Shown: positions 19,924 through 29,382 of the stretch, piece by piece | How the letters are laid out: each line of letters begins with the position of its first letter | Numbering within the stretch: the stretch's first letter is position 1 | Origin: an uncultured Clostridium sp. | Lineage (GTDB): Bacteria; Bacillota; Clostridia; TANB77; CAG-508 | Assembly (NCBI GenBank): GCA_947653235.1 | Contig: CANTGH010000003.1 | Coordinates: 62,001-126,000, forward strand | Length of the DNA stretch: 64,000 bases | Direction: 5' to 3' | The notes under the pieces: model-generated | Databases searched by the model: none | The model's input: the letters and a program-made list of their open reading frames with translations, nothing else | What the model was told of the DNA's origin: nothing | Translations under genes and position numbers: made by a program

Positions 19924-20376
19924 ATTTGTAGAGCCAAAACCTCCCATCCTTGTTGCTTCACTAATATCATCATCGATAACAAAATATTTTTGGAAAATTC
20001 CTTGTCCAATCACGTCTCCTTTTTTGATTTCAACTGGTTCTGACTTGATGTTATAAAATGCAAACATAACATGTCCATCATTATCTGGATTTCCATAGTA
20101 ATCTTTATCAACAACTCCCACGCTGTTGGCTAAAATCAAGCCTTTTTTCCCTGGATTAGAGCTTCGGTTATAGAGCATAAAAACTTCATCATCTGGCATA
20201 TAAACTTTCAAACCTGTTTTTACAAGTGTTGGTTTCTGCCCTAGCTCAAATGCAGGAATAACACAGTCTTCAACAGCTTCAATATCATACCCCGCAGAAA
20301 ATTTTGTCTTTCGAACTGGCATGTTAATTCCTGCATTTTCAAATCCCTTTGCAATTTCAAATCCTCTTTTTTTCAT
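19918..20376 (-). CDS. dut: dUTP pyrophosphatase
   Basis: About 152 aa, trimeric dUTPase family. It converts dUTP to dUMP, keeping uracil out of DNA. Motifs: AGYDIEAVED, YNRSSNPGKKGLILANSVG, VVDKDYYGN (nucleoside pocket), and C-terminal GGFGSTN. The start is ATG 20376 after GAGGAGG; an in-frame ATG at 20391 is less well placed. No clear operon partner. Confidence 0.93.
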   Translation of the reverse strand: MKKRGFEIAKGFENAGINMPVRKTKFSAGYDIEAVEDCVIPAFELGQKPTLVKTGLKVYMPDDEVFMLYNRSSNPGKKGLILANSVGVVDKDYYGNPDNDGHVMFAFYNIKSEPVEIKKGDVIGQGIFQKYFVIDDDISEATRMGGFGSTNQ

Positions 20377-20559
20377 TTTCATCCTCCTCATAATTTGTCA
20401 AAATTTGTTTTATTATATCACCAAATAGTTTTTTTCACAAGATTTTTGAGAAAATTTTTTTATTTTAAGTTTATTTTAATCTTGATTAATTATACTAAAT
20501 GAGAATTCAATAAATTTAGTTTTGTTGAAACTTTAACCCCTTTTAATTTTTATATAGGC

Positions 20560-20592
20560 AAAAATAGAGTTCTTTATCAGAACTCTATTTTT
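20560..20592. terminator. Terminator after the surface protein gene
   Basis: A 13-bp perfect stem (20560-20572 with 20580-20592) ending in T-rich sequence in minus-strand transcripts. Confidence 0.8.
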
Positions 20593-20612
20593 GTGAAAAC
20601 TTTTTTGACTAA

Positions 20613-22880
20613 CTAGCTGACTGAACCTGAACTATCTAATAAATCAATCGTATAATACCATTCTTGTCCATTTACAACACATTTCAACTCTAGTGAAGTT
20701 GTCAAATTATCCAAGGAAATCGCTCCATGTGCTCCGTCTGAATCTTCCATCATATCAACATGTTGCCAAGAATTACCAATCTTTACACTAATATTGCAAC
20801 CATAAGCAGTCGTTATAATCAAATATCTTCCCGCATCTTTTTCATACCAAATTATTGGTTTCCACACCTTAGGATAAAATGTTCTAACTAATACAGTTTC
20901 ATCTACTGCTGGACTAAATACATAGGATGTTCCAGATTTGTATTGAGTACCAGAGGAACTACCCAAAGCCCATGTATCCACTACCCAGTTCAAAGAGAAA
21001 TTTCTCCATAAGTTAAATATTGGAGATGTTATTGCACCAGAAACATTAAAATATTGTGTATTGGTAGTACTATCACTATCATAACTTCCTCCTGTACCAT
21101 CAGGTGCTGTATTAGTCAAATCATAGTTTATTGTTAATGTTCTTTTATATACTGCATAAAATTCTGTTGCACTTGAGGTACTCACATCGCCCAACTTTAT
21201 CTGTGCATTATCTGCATAAGGATCGCTTCTAAAACCTGCCAGTTCCCAACCATGCATTTCTGGTATATATTTAGCTTTTTCTTCACCAATTGTCGTTAAA
21301 TACTTTCTATTATTGTAAAATTGACTTACCCCAAATCTAATATTTCCATTTTCTCTATTAAGGTTATCTTGAGCTGACATAACAGAAGAACCAGCTATCG
21401 TTTCACCTTTCATAGTACTATTAGGTGGTGTTATATTACTTATTTTATAATAAAACACAGCCGAATCACTATAACATCCTATATACAATGTTTTGTCATC
21501 TACACTCAGCTGCTTTGAGCCTGTATTATAGTCTATTGGATCTTTAGGATAAACACCACTACTATCCGTTTCTACTGAATATTTGATTCTCCAAGTGCCT
21601 GGCATATCTAATTCAAATCCAAACACACCACTTTTTCCTGGATAAAACGTCCATTTCAATTTTGGTGCATATGCATTACAGTATACATCTCTAACCCAAA
21701 CCGCATATAAATTAACATTCCCACCTTCTTCTGTTGCTAAATTTTTTACAGATGCCATATCTCTATATACTATTTGATGGGAATTCAAACTTGTTGTCCA
21801 ACCACAAAAAGAAAAACTTGCTTGTTGCGCTCCTAAAGTAGCCATAGATGTCAATGCTTTCGCAGTCCCAACTGTATGCCTAGATGTTCCCAAATGTTGT
21901 GTTCCATTATAATAATTAATTGTATAATTAATTGAGGTAGAAATTGTTTGATAACTCACATTTATTGTTGTATGATTGGTTATACTTCCTTCCTTTGGCG
22001 ACCACTGATATATTATATTGCTTGTATCTACACTACTTGGTACCGTTGCCACAATTGGTTCGCCACTTATATTAGAAAAAGAAATTGTATCATTAACTGC
22101 TGTAAATGTTGTTCCATATGGCACTTCTATACTATTTTTCGAAAAGGTAATACCACCTACGCCTACAAAATTTACTGTACAAGTCTGACGTGTCCATATG
22201 GCATATAAAGTTAAATTTTCTTGTAATATCACAGTTTGCTCATTTGTATACGCTGTTCCATTTCCCAAAGCATCCGTATTCCACTCTTTAAAAAAATAGC
22301 CTTCTTTAGAAAATTCATTTTGCTTTAAAGTAATTGGGTCTCCAGCTAGCCCACTATGCCCTTGCATATTTCCAGTTCCACCATTAGCTTGATAGGTTAT
22401 GGTATAAACAGTCTTTCCTGGTTCATTTGGATTATCTGGATTATTTACCTGTGGTGGAACTGAACCATCTAACGTTATTTTACCAGTTTCAATATTAACT
22501 TTATAGACGTTACCTGTATCTTTAAAGGTAACAATTAATTCATTTTCATTTTTTTCTACGTTTACTTGCTTGCCAACTTTTTCAAGTTCCTTTCTTAAAC
22601 TTTCTGCCGTAATTTCTTCGTCATTCAATACATTTCTTGAAAATACATTAGCAAATGCTACACTTAATATATCCATTTCTTCTGCCATAGCATAATCATT
22701 CACAGCTTTTTCAGAGGTTTTTAGCATATCCGTTCTTTTGATAGCAGAAATCGTTACACCTGCTAAAATCAACATAATAATAACCGTAACTGCCAACAAA
22801 ATCAAAGTAATTCCTCTATTGTTTTTATTTCTTTTGGTTATCGTATTTGTCAATCGTTCATTTGGTTTTAGTTTTCTCAT
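20613..22880 (-). CDS. Surface protein with prepilin-like N-terminus and InlB-type B-repeats
   Basis: 755 aa. Residues about 22-47 form a prepilin-type segment (RGITLILLAVTVIIML) after a basic head. A short helical and beta region and a Pro/Asn linker (about 145-157) follow. From about 160 there are Listeria-Bacteroides/InlB B-repeat-like modules (YTITYQANGGTG, GYFFKEWNTDALGNGT, LTLYAIWTRQ), repeated more loosely at about 310-395 (INYYNGTQ, FCGWTTS, VNLYAVWVRD). The rest is beta-rich with no recognised domain and no LPXTG sortase signal. It is probably exported by a type IV pilus-like route and displayed at the surface. No in-frame CGG. Confidence 0.8.
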   Translation of the reverse strand: MRKLKPNERLTNTITKRNKNNRGITLILLAVTVIIMLILAGVTISAIKRTDMLKTSEKAVNDYAMAEEMDILSVAFANVFSRNVLNDEEITAESLRKELEKVGKQVNVEKNENELIVTFKDTGNVYKVNIETGKITLDGSVPPQVNNPDNPNEPGKTVYTITYQANGGTGNMQGHSGLAGDPITLKQNEFSKEGYFFKEWNTDALGNGTAYTNEQTVILQENLTLYAIWTRQTCTVNFVGVGGITFSKNSIEVPYGTTFTAVNDTISFSNISGEPIVATVPSSVDTSNIIYQWSPKEGSITNHTTINVSYQTISTSINYTINYYNGTQHLGTSRHTVGTAKALTSMATLGAQQASFSFCGWTTSLNSHQIVYRDMASVKNLATEEGGNVNLYAVWVRDVYCNAYAPKLKWTFYPGKSGVFGFELDMPGTWRIKYSVETDSSGVYPKDPIDYNTGSKQLSVDDKTLYIGCYSDSAVFYYKISNITPPNSTMKGETIAGSSVMSAQDNLNRENGNIRFGVSQFYNNRKYLTTIGEEKAKYIPEMHGWELAGFRSDPYADNAQIKLGDVSTSSATEFYAVYKRTLTINYDLTNTAPDGTGGSYDSDSTTNTQYFNVSGAITSPIFNLWRNFSLNWVVDTWALGSSSGTQYKSGTSYVFSPAVDETVLVRTFYPKVWKPIIWYEKDAGRYLIITTAYGCNISVKIGNSWQHVDMMEDSDGAHGAISLDNLTTSLELKCVVNGQEWYYTIDLLDSSGSVS

Positions 22881-23014
22881 TGGTTTCTCCCCTTTTTTTC
22901 TTAATCTATCCTTCTTCTGGCTTAGATTTATTGTTGGATTTATTATATCAAATAACTAATTTTTGTGTCAATACATTTTCCAAAAACAATGGGAATTTAT
23001 TTACCTGAAAAAAG

Positions 23015-24100
23015 CTATTTTTCGTTAAAAATTCTTGGCACTCGACTGCTTATACTACTTATGATTTCATAATTAATTGTGTCACATTTTGTGGCAATTT
23101 CTTCTAATGTTATCTGTTTATTATCCCAAATCCAAATTTCATCTCCTACTTTAACATCCTCCACTTTTGTTACATCTACCATCAAACTATCCATACAAAT
23201 CTTCCCAATAATTGGAGCTTTTTGACCATGAATAACAATTTGACCACCACTTGACAAATCTCTTCTTAATCCATCGGCATAACCAATTGGAATTGTAGCA
23301 ACTTTTGTTTCTTTTTCCGTTACAAAACTCCTTCCATATCCTATGCTAGTTCCTGCTTTTACCGTTTTTAGAAAAGTTATTTTAGACTTCAATTCACAAA
23401 CTGGTTTTAATTCCATTTTCTCTATCATTTTTTCACCTGAAGAATAGCCATATAAAATCATTCCTGGTCGAACCAAATTATAATATGCCTCTGGGAAATT
23501 AAGAAATCCATTTGAAGCAGCACTATGAATATATTTTAAATCCACTATCCTATTTTTAGCAATCTGAACGGCTTTTTCAAATAAACAAAGCTGTTGCATA
23601 CTATACTCAGAATCTGTATCCGCACATGACATATGTGTGTAAATTCCTTCCACTTTTATGGTTTCATACTGTTGTAAAAAATCCAAAAAAGCATTTACCT
23701 TATCTGGATGAATTCCTGTTCTATTCATACCTGTATCAATTTCTATATGAATTTTCACATTTTGCCTTCTTTTTGCTATTTCTTCTATAAATTTCACATC
23801 ACAAACGCCTATCGTTAAACGATTTTTCAAAATATCCTCTATTTCTCCAACATCTGGTTGATTTAATACAAATATTTCTTTCTCATACCCAATTTCCCTT
23901 AAAAAAGCTCCCTCTTGCACAAGTGCAACCGCTACAATATCAAATTCATCAACAATCTCTAAACGTGTATTAATATAAGTTCCATAAGCATTGGCTTTCA
24001 ACACTGGCAGAATTTTAGTCCCACTTGACAACTTTGCTTTTATACAATTCACATTATATTTAAAATTTGTCAAATTTACTTCCATAATTGTAGGTCTCAT
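23015..24100 (-). CDS. alr: Alanine racemase
   Basis: 361 aa, close to the usual length. A PLP enzyme making D-alanine for peptidoglycan. The PLP lysine is in LPVLKANAYGTY; the second catalytic base region is IGYADGLRRDLSSGG; CMDSLMVDVT is also typical. The start follows AGAAGGAGAT. It lies downstream of rubrerythrin, separated by a terminator (24156-24176). Confidence 0.95.
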   Translation of the reverse strand: MRPTIMEVNLTNFKYNVNCIKAKLSSGTKILPVLKANAYGTYINTRLEIVDEFDIVAVALVQEGAFLREIGYEKEIFVLNQPDVGEIEDILKNRLTIGVCDVKFIEEIAKRRQNVKIHIEIDTGMNRTGIHPDKVNAFLDFLQQYETIKVEGIYTHMSCADTDSEYSMQQLCLFEKAVQIAKNRIVDLKYIHSAASNGFLNFPEAYYNLVRPGMILYGYSSGEKMIEKMELKPVCELKSKITFLKTVKAGTSIGYGRSFVTEKETKVATIPIGYADGLRRDLSSGGQIVIHGQKAPIIGKICMDSLMVDVTKVEDVKVGDEIWIWDNKQITLEEIATKCDTINYEIISSISSRVPRIFNEK

Positions 24101-24155
24101 ATTATCTCCTTCTACTAATATTATATTCTCAGTTTCGCTAATCTATAACATAAAA

Positions 24156-24176
24156 AAATCAGGCAAAACCTGATTT
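24156..24176. terminator. Terminator after rubrerythrin
   Basis: AAATCAGG/CCTGATTT 8-bp stem, 5-nt loop, T-rich on both sides. Confidence 0.7.
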
Positions 24177-24181
24177 CTTTT

Positions 24182-24721
24182 TTAATAATTATCTGCTTTA
24201 ATCTCAAAAAATGCTTTTGGATGGCTACAAACTGGACAAACTTCTGGTGCTTCTTTTCCAATACAAATATGTCCACAATTTCTACATTTCCAAATTTTAT
24301 CACCATCTTTGCTGAAAACTAAGTCATTTTCTACATTTTCCAATAATTTTTTATATCTTTCTTCATGCTCTTTTTCGATTTTCCCTACTGCTTCAAATAA
24401 ATAAGCAATTCTGTCAAAACCTTCTTCTTTCGCTTCTTTTGCAAATTGGTCATACATATCTGTCCATTCAAAATTTTCACCTTCAGCCGCTGCTTTTAAA
24501 TTCTCTGCTGTAGATGGAATGTCATTGTCATGAAGTAATTTAAACCATAATTTTGCATGTTCTTTTTCATTATCCGCTGTTTCTAAAAATATACTAGCAA
24601 TTTGCTCAAACCCTTCTTTTTTCGCTTTACTTGCAAAATAAGTATACTTGTTTCTTGCTTGTGATTCCCCAGCAAATGCTGCCATTAAATTTTTCTCTGT
24701 CTTTGTTCCTTTCAATTCCAT
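24182..24721 (-). CDS. Rubrerythrin
   Basis: About 179 aa. A ferritin-like diiron domain ([34 protein letters not shown]) is followed by a rubredoxin-like Cys4 domain ([14 protein letters not shown]). It reduces peroxide in anaerobes. ATG 24721 follows a GGAGGT site; upstream in-frame codons overlap the perR end. The perR-rubrerythrin arrangement implies peroxide control. Confidence 0.95.
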   Translation of the reverse strand: MELKGTKTEKNLMAAFAGESQARNKYTYFASKAKKEGFEQIASIFLETADNEKEHAKLWFKLLHDNDIPSTAENLKAAAEGENFEWTDMYDQFAKEAKEEGFDRIAYLFEAVGKIEKEHEERYKKLLENVENDLVFSKDGDKIWKCRNCGHICIGKEAPEVCPVCSHPKAFFEIKADNY

Positions 24722-24744
24722 TTTTTTACCTCCTAAAAAATATT

Positions 24745-25134
24745 TTATATCTTTTTGCATGAATGACAAATTCCTTTCATAGTCACACCATCTTCCAAAA
24801 TTTCTACTCCTATTTGCGTTGCAATTCGATTTTTCATTTCTGTGATATCAAAATCATAAAAATAATCATAAACTTCTCCACATTTCACACATATAACATG
24901 GGCATGTTTTTCATGATTTTCTTTATAATCATACCTATCTGGTCCATTAGAGACTGCAATTTGGGTTATCATTTCTTTTTCCACAAGAACTTTCAAATTT
25001 CGATAAACTGTACTTCTACTCACAGCTGGATCTTTTTGTTTTGTCAAAAAATAAATTTCTTCTGCAGTTGGGTGATTATACAATCCTTTTATGATTTCAA
25101 TAATCTCTTCTCTTTGCTTAGAGTAATTTTCCAT
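24745..25134 (-). CDS. perR: Fur-family peroxide regulator (PerR-like)
   Basis: 129 aa. A winged-helix DNA-binding half ([25 protein letters not shown]) and a metal-binding half with [15 protein letters not shown] and ICHSCKK (structural zinc Cys4). Fur-family regulators of this kind repress peroxide defence genes. Adjacent rubrerythrin supports PerR over Fur or Zur. ATG follows AAAGGAG. An inverted repeat between its promoter and start may be its own operator. Confidence 0.88.
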   Translation of the reverse strand: MENYSKQREEIIEIIKGLYNHPTAEEIYFLTKQKDPAVSRSTVYRNLKVLVEKEMITQIAVSNGPDRYDYKENHEKHAHVICVKCGEVYDYFYDFDITEMKNRIATQIGVEILEDGVTMKGICHSCKKI

Positions 25135-25148
25135 GCAAAAACTCCTTT

Positions 25149-25173
25149 AAAAATAGGATTTATTCCTATTTTT
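25149..25173. promoter_or_regulatory. Inverted repeat in the perR leader, candidate operator
   Basis: 10-bp arms AAAAATAGGA and TCCTATTTTT around TTTAT, between the -10 box and the ribosome site. It could be a Fur-family operator or a leader hairpin. Confidence 0.5.
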
Positions 25174-25178
25174 GTTTT

Positions 25179-25206
25179 ATTATATCATAGAAAAAATTTT
25201 TTGCAA
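25179..25206 (-). promoter_or_regulatory. perR promoter
   Basis: Minus-strand TTGCAA (25201-25206) and TATAAT (25179-25184), 16-nt spacer. Confidence 0.65.
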
Positions 25207-25224
25207 GTATTTTTTTCTATAATC

Positions 25225-25713
25225 TTAAAAAATTTCTTTCCACCAATTTATAATTTTAGCCCAAAAACTTTCCTCACTCTTATCTTGTTCGACAGAAGAT
25301 TCAATATAATCTGATGTTCCCAAATCAATCAAAGTTGCCGATTTGGTCTGCATTCCGTAATCTGTTGCCAATAATCTTACATCATTATTCAATTCACAAG
25401 CCATATTACTTTTTGACAACAATTCATTGTATTCTTGTTTCAAACTCTCTCTTTCTTTATAACGCTGTTCAACCAAAGCTTGACAAGCAATTATCGCAAA
25501 TATAATAGAGAAAAAAAGCATACTATTGAGAAAAAACTTCATCTCAAAAGACATTTTATATTTTTTCTTAACATTACTCTTTATCGTCTTTTTCTTTTCT
25601 TGTTTGGGTTTTGGAGAATTTGTTTTCTTCTGTTTTTCTCGCAAACTTCTATAATCTGGTTCCAATTTTCTTGGACTTGTTTCATATTGATAACCATATC
25701 CTCTATTTGCCAT
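25225..25713 (-). CDS. FtsL/DivIC-like septum protein
   Basis: 162 aa. A basic, Lys/Pro-rich cytoplasmic head (about 1-55), one transmembrane helix (about 60-80), then a coiled-coil-like segment (YKERESLKQEYNELLSK) and a polar tail. Size, topology and position right after rsmH and mraZ match FtsL, which helps recruit the septal wall synthase. Sequence conservation in FtsL is low, so position is the main evidence. No ftsI gene follows here. Confidence 0.7.
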   Translation of the reverse strand: MANRGYGYQYETSPRKLEPDYRSLREKQKKTNSPKPKQEKKKTIKSNVKKKYKMSFEMKFFLNSMLFFSIIFAIIACQALVEQRYKERESLKQEYNELLSKSNMACELNNDVRLLATDYGMQTKSATLIDLGTSDYIESSVEQDKSEESFWAKIINWWKEIF

Positions 25714-25744
25714 AATTGCCTCCTTTCTTTGGTATTCTTTTATT

Positions 25745-26684
25745 TCATCCTATTTTCTCAAATATTCGTAATTTAGCACTTTTGCTTCTTGAATTTTGTT
25801 CCATCTCTTTTTTGGTTGGTAAAATTGGCTTTTTCGTGATTATTTTACCCAAATGCTTGCAACCACAGCTACAATATGGTAAATCATTTGGACAAGTACA
25901 CCTACCTTCTGCTTCCATAAAAGCCTTCTTTACTGCTCTATCTTCCAATGAATGAAAGGTTATCACACACAATCTACCTTGTGGTTTTAATACATCAATA
26001 GAATCTAAGATAGTAGCCTGTAATGGTTTAATTTCATCATTAACTTCAATTCGAATTGCTTGAAAAGTCCTTTTAGCTGGATGTCCTTCTCCTTTTTTCC
26101 TAGGAACTGACTTTTCAATAATTTGAACAAGCTCTGCTGTTGTCTCAATGGACTTTTGAACTCGATATTCACAAATATTTTTAGCAATTCTTCTTGAAAA
26201 TCGTTCTTCTCCATATTCATAAATCACATTAGCTAATTTTTCTTCTGTATATTGATTAACAACATCTTTTGCCGTCAACCTAGCACTTTTATCCATTCTC
26301 ATATCCAAATCACTATCAAGCATATAGCTAAAACCACGTTCTTCCTCATCTAATTGATACGAAGAAACACCCAAATCCAGTAAAATCCCATCAACTGCTG
26401 AAATTTCAAGGTTTTGTAAAATCTGTTTTATACGATCATGATTATCATACACAAACTTTACATTTGGAAATTGCTTTAACCTTTCCTTAGCAACACAAAT
26501 AGCTTCTTGGTCTCGATCGATTCCTAAAAGAAGCCCCTTTTCAGATATTCTTTTTGCAATTTCATAGCTATGCCCTGCCCCACCGAAGCGTACCATCCAC
26601 ATAAATTCCATCCGATTTTATCTGCAAGCCATTGATAGCTTCTTCTAATAAAACTGGCACATGATTAAAATTCTTAATTTGCAT
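25745..26684 (-). CDS. rsmH: 16S rRNA m4C1402 methyltransferase RsmH, in two frames joined at CGG
   Basis: Starts at ATG 26684 ([17 protein letters not shown]). After GIYVDGTL the frame meets CGG (26583-26585, codon 34) and would stop four codons later. Skipping C gives [13 protein letters not shown], completing the SAM-binding glycine motif and the rest of the enzyme to 25745, 312 aa in total. Further family marks: [41 protein letters not shown], and [11 protein letters not shown]. It methylates N4 of C1402 in 16S rRNA. Without the shift there is no catalytic protein unless translation restarts inside, and that would lack the SAM loop. Confidence 0.9.
26583..26585 (-). other. CGG +1 frameshift site 4 (rsmH)
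   Basis: Context ACG-CTT-CGG-TGG. Skipping C gives CTT-GGT-GGG (Leu-Gly-Gly), the conserved SAM-binding loop. Confidence 0.85.
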
Positions 26685-26717
26685 AATTTTCTTCTTTTCG
26701 CTATAATTTAGTTTGAA

Positions 26718-26740
26718 AGGTCGTCAAAATTTGGCGACCT
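26718..26740. terminator. Hairpin upstream of rsmH
   Basis: AGGTCGTC pairs with GGCGACCT (one G-U pair) around a 7-nt loop, in the mraZ-rsmH spacer. It may be a terminator or attenuator. Confidence 0.5.
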
Positions 26741-26754
26741 TTCCATTTCAAAAA

Positions 26755-26968
26755 TCTTTTGTGTTTTTCTTTCGTACTCTCCAAACCTTGTCTTTTGTAA
26801 AAATTCTATATTTGTCTTTTGTAATTACAAAATCATTTGTAACTTACAAGTTTTTCTTACGTGGGACTATTAAAAATAGCCCATTTTTCTTTTAAAAATC
26901 TTTTGTATTTTAAAGATTTTATCTTTTGTACTTTTTCATCTTTTGTGTTTTGGTATTTTTTCTTTTGT
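26755..26968 (-). repeat. Seven ACAAAAGA motifs in the mraZ-rsmH spacer
   Basis: The complement TCTTTTGT occurs on the plus strand at 26755, 26791, 26815, 26899, 26922, 26939 and 26961. Spacing is irregular (17-84 nt). A hairpin lies among them at about 26862-26882. The function is unknown; they would lie in the mRNA between mraZ and rsmH. Confidence 0.6.
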
Positions 26969-27003
26969 AAATTTATATAAACTTTTGCAAGTTATATACC
27001 TTT

Positions 27004-27429
27004 TTAAATTCCCAACATTTCCATTTTTTGAGCAATTTCATCAGCAGAAACTTCTTCTTCGCAAGTTTGCCATTTTTCTTTACTCCAAATTTCAATTCTC
27101 GAATCCATTCCGACAATTACAACATCTTTATCAAATCCAGCAAATTCTCTTAAATTGCTAGAAATCAAAAATCTGCCTTGCTTGTCTATTTCACATTCGA
27201 TAGCACCTGCAAAGAAAAATCTAGTAAAGCTCCTTGCATCTTTGTTGGAAATTGGAAGTGTGCGTAGTTTTTGTTCAAAATTTGTCCATTCCGTTATAGA
27301 AAAAGCAAATAAACATCCATCTAGACCTTTGGTTACTATGAATTTTTCGCCAATATCTTCTCTTAATTTAGCAGGCATAATCAATCTGCCTTTTACATCA
27401 AGAGAATGTTCGTATTCACCAATTAACAC
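27004..27429 (-). CDS. mraZ: Division/cell-wall cluster regulator MraZ
   Basis: 141 aa. Two AbrB-like halves are recognisable: [22 protein letters not shown], with [11 protein letters not shown], and a second copy IECDKQGR-like ([19 protein letters not shown]). MraZ is a transcription regulator of its own division cluster. A GTG at 27429 (MLIGEYEH in the product) is chosen because it follows AAGGAG and gives the usual length; a longer GTG-initiated form is less likely. It precedes rsmH as in most bacteria. Confidence 0.92.
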   Translation of the reverse strand: MLIGEYEHSLDVKGRLIMPAKLREDIGEKFIVTKGLDGCLFAFSITEWTNFEQKLRTLPISNKDARSFTRFFFAGAIECEIDKQGRFLISSNLREFAGFDKDVVIVGMDSRIEIWSKEKWQTCEEEVSADEIAQKMEMLGI

Positions 27430-27606
27430 TAGGTTTTTTCTCCTTCCTCTTTCTACCACTTTGTGACACTTCTCTCCACTTCAATTAGATTTTAATATAT
27501 AATTTTTTTTTTTGCAATACTTTTTTGAAAATTTTTTTAAAATTTATTGATTTTTTTTTCATTCCGAAATAAAATAATGAAAATAATATAAAAAACAGGT
27601 GATTTT

Positions 27607-28164
27607 ATGAAAAAAAACAATGTTACAAAACCATTGATTTTCCTAATCTTCGAACTAATTTGTTTCGCCATAACACAACTAGCTTTACATCACTACCATT
27701 TCGAAAAAATATATTCTCATACCACCATTTTCCTGCAAATAATTTATACACTTCCCATTCTATTAATTCTATTTTATACTTTACTTTCCAAAAGTTGCTT
27801 CAAAAAACAGCTTATTCACACAACTATATTTTTAATTTGCTATTCCTTATTTCTCCATTTTGGAATAGAAAAAATTATTAGTAAACTTACTGCCAGCTCT
27901 GGAATTACCAACTTTGCAAAATACGCTTCTAAAATTTATTTTATTGCTCTTCCTCTTTTAGGATTTCAAATCATATCAATTTTAGAAAAAAGCAATAAAA
28001 AATTATTTCTACTTCTCATCCTACGTACTCTTTTTTTAGGAATAACTACCTTTTTCTTCCAAACATTATTTCAATTAAATGGTATATTATACAGCTGGAG
28101 CCTAAATGAATTTCTATTCTTTTTATACTTATTGGCAAATAAAAAAACACCTTTCTTGAAATAA
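27607..28164 (+). CDS. Membrane protein of unknown function (185 aa)
   Basis: About five to six hydrophobic segments and few charged residues. I recognise no family motif. It is a rare plus-strand gene, divergent from mraZ. The stop codon lies in the loop of a terminator hairpin (28148-28176). Initiation is preceded by ACAGGTG, a modest ribosome site. Confidence 0.6.
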   Translation: MKKNNVTKPLIFLIFELICFAITQLALHHYHFEKIYSHTTIFLQIIYTLPILLILFYTLLSKSCFKKQLIHTTIFLICYSLFLHFGIEKIISKLTASSGITNFAKYASKIYFIALPLLGFQIISILEKSNKKLFLLLILRTLFLGITTFFFQTLFQLNGILYSWSLNEFLFFLYLLANKKTPFLK

Positions 28165-28176
28165 CCAAGAAAGGTG
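28148..28176. terminator. Terminator overlapping the stop of the 27607 gene
   Basis: CACCTTTCTTG (28148-28158) pairs with CAAGAAAGGTG (28166-28176); the TAA is in the 7-nt loop. Confidence 0.75.
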
Positions 28177-28188
28177 CACTTCTACTAC

Positions 28189-28833
28189 TTAAAACCACCT
28201 TACAATCAATACCTCATAAGCAGTTTTAATTTCTTCATGCTTCTGATATTGTCTTGACTGAATTCTGCCCCAAAATTCAATCTTATTCCCAATTTCTAAT
28301 TGACTAGCATAAATAGCATATCCCCCCCATGCAACACATGGAATATAAGAGACTTTTTCATATGCTTCATTAACAGCAATTAGCAAGTCTGTCTTTTTTC
28401 TGCCACTGCTCCTTTTTATATGAATGGTTTTTTTGCATAAGTAACCTTCTAAATAGACAAAATTTTCAGGTTTTGCCACGTCACAAAATGAAAGATACTT
28501 CGCCATAACCGATAATTTCAAATAACTTTTTCCATCCTCCCACTCATTGCGTGATCGAAACATACCAATTACCTTAACCATTTTGTCTTTGCCAAAATCG
28601 GAAACAATCAGTTCCTCTGGAACCGTAATAGGAATACTATTCTCTGCATCATTATTGGGGACTTTTATGCAAGCCTTGAAGAAAAGTTTTCCATACCGTT
28701 CGTGGGAAAAATAAAAATCGTCTTCGATTTTTCCAATTAGTCCTATTTTGTTTGTATTTGGTAGAAAAATCCTGTTTATTTCAGGAAATTTCTCCAAAAA
28801 ATGTTGTTCTGCACGTTTCATAATTGCCTTCAT
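28189..28833 (-). CDS. SSB-like protein with two OB-fold-like halves
   Basis: About 214 aa. The C-terminal half resembles single-stranded DNA-binding proteins (YIPCVAWGGYAIYASQ, EFWGRIQSRQYQK). The N-terminal half (FFKACIKVPN, KVIGMFRSRNEW) looks like a related second fold. It lacks the acidic SSB tail, so it is not the replicative SSB, which is encoded at 29895. ATG 28833 follows GGGAGG. It has one in-frame CGG (28696) in HERYG, read as Arg, and belongs to the accessory set. Confidence 0.65.
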   Translation of the reverse strand: MKAIMKRAEQHFLEKFPEINRIFLPNTNKIGLIGKIEDDFYFSHERYGKLFFKACIKVPNNDAENSIPITVPEELIVSDFGKDKMVKVIGMFRSRNEWEDGKSYLKLSVMAKYLSFCDVAKPENFVYLEGYLCKKTIHIKRSSGRKKTDLLIAVNEAYEKVSYIPCVAWGGYAIYASQLEIGNKIEFWGRIQSRQYQKHEEIKTAYEVLIVRWF

Positions 28834-28998
28834 GCTTTTTCCTCCCATTGTCTTTTATTGCACCTGATGAATTTAGTAGAACTTCTTTCAAATCACTGAT
28901 TCGTTTCGATTTTATCATATTGAATCTATCTTGTCAAATACTTTTGCATACGAAAAAAGCCTCCAACACATCATTAGAGACTTTCTTCGGTTAGGTAA

Positions 28999-29382
28999 TC
29001 AGATGTCAATCAGCACAATTGTCCTCTTTTTAACTCTAAATACCTTTACGTTTTCCTTAAGTTCTGGTGGAACCAAACTGCAGTTCTCATCCACCCGCAG
29101 TTCCCATTCTTTAAACATTTTCTGAAGTTCTATTAGCGCTTTTTGCATGGCCTCAGCATTACCTGAAAAACAAAACTCGACATTAACACGAGCCCAGGTT
29201 ATCTTCTTAACGAAATCACTCACTTCTGTTAAGTATTCGACTTTTTTATCCCGTCTTTCTTCATTTGGCTCATTGGCCTGGATGTCTTCCTGAAGCGCTT
29301 TCAATTCCTTCAAAATATTCTTGCTCCATCCAGAGCACCAAACACTATCTGTTCTTTCAATGTTCTTCTTTTCTTTCATCAT
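28999..29382 (-). CDS. Hypothetical protein (127 aa)
   Basis: Not recognised. It is charged and probably helical, with a Trp-rich start (VWCSGWSKNILKEL) and no membrane segment. The start follows AAAGGAGG. Two in-frame CGG codons (29095, 29251) sit where Arg reads naturally (LRVDEN, ERRDKK). It lies beside the SSB-like gene; both may have arrived together. Confidence 0.6.
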   Translation of the reverse strand: MMKEKKNIERTDSVWCSGWSKNILKELKALQEDIQANEPNEERRDKKVEYLTEVSDFVKKITWARVNVEFCFSGNAEAMQKALIELQKMFKEWELRVDENCSLVPPELKENVKVFRVKKRTIVLIDI

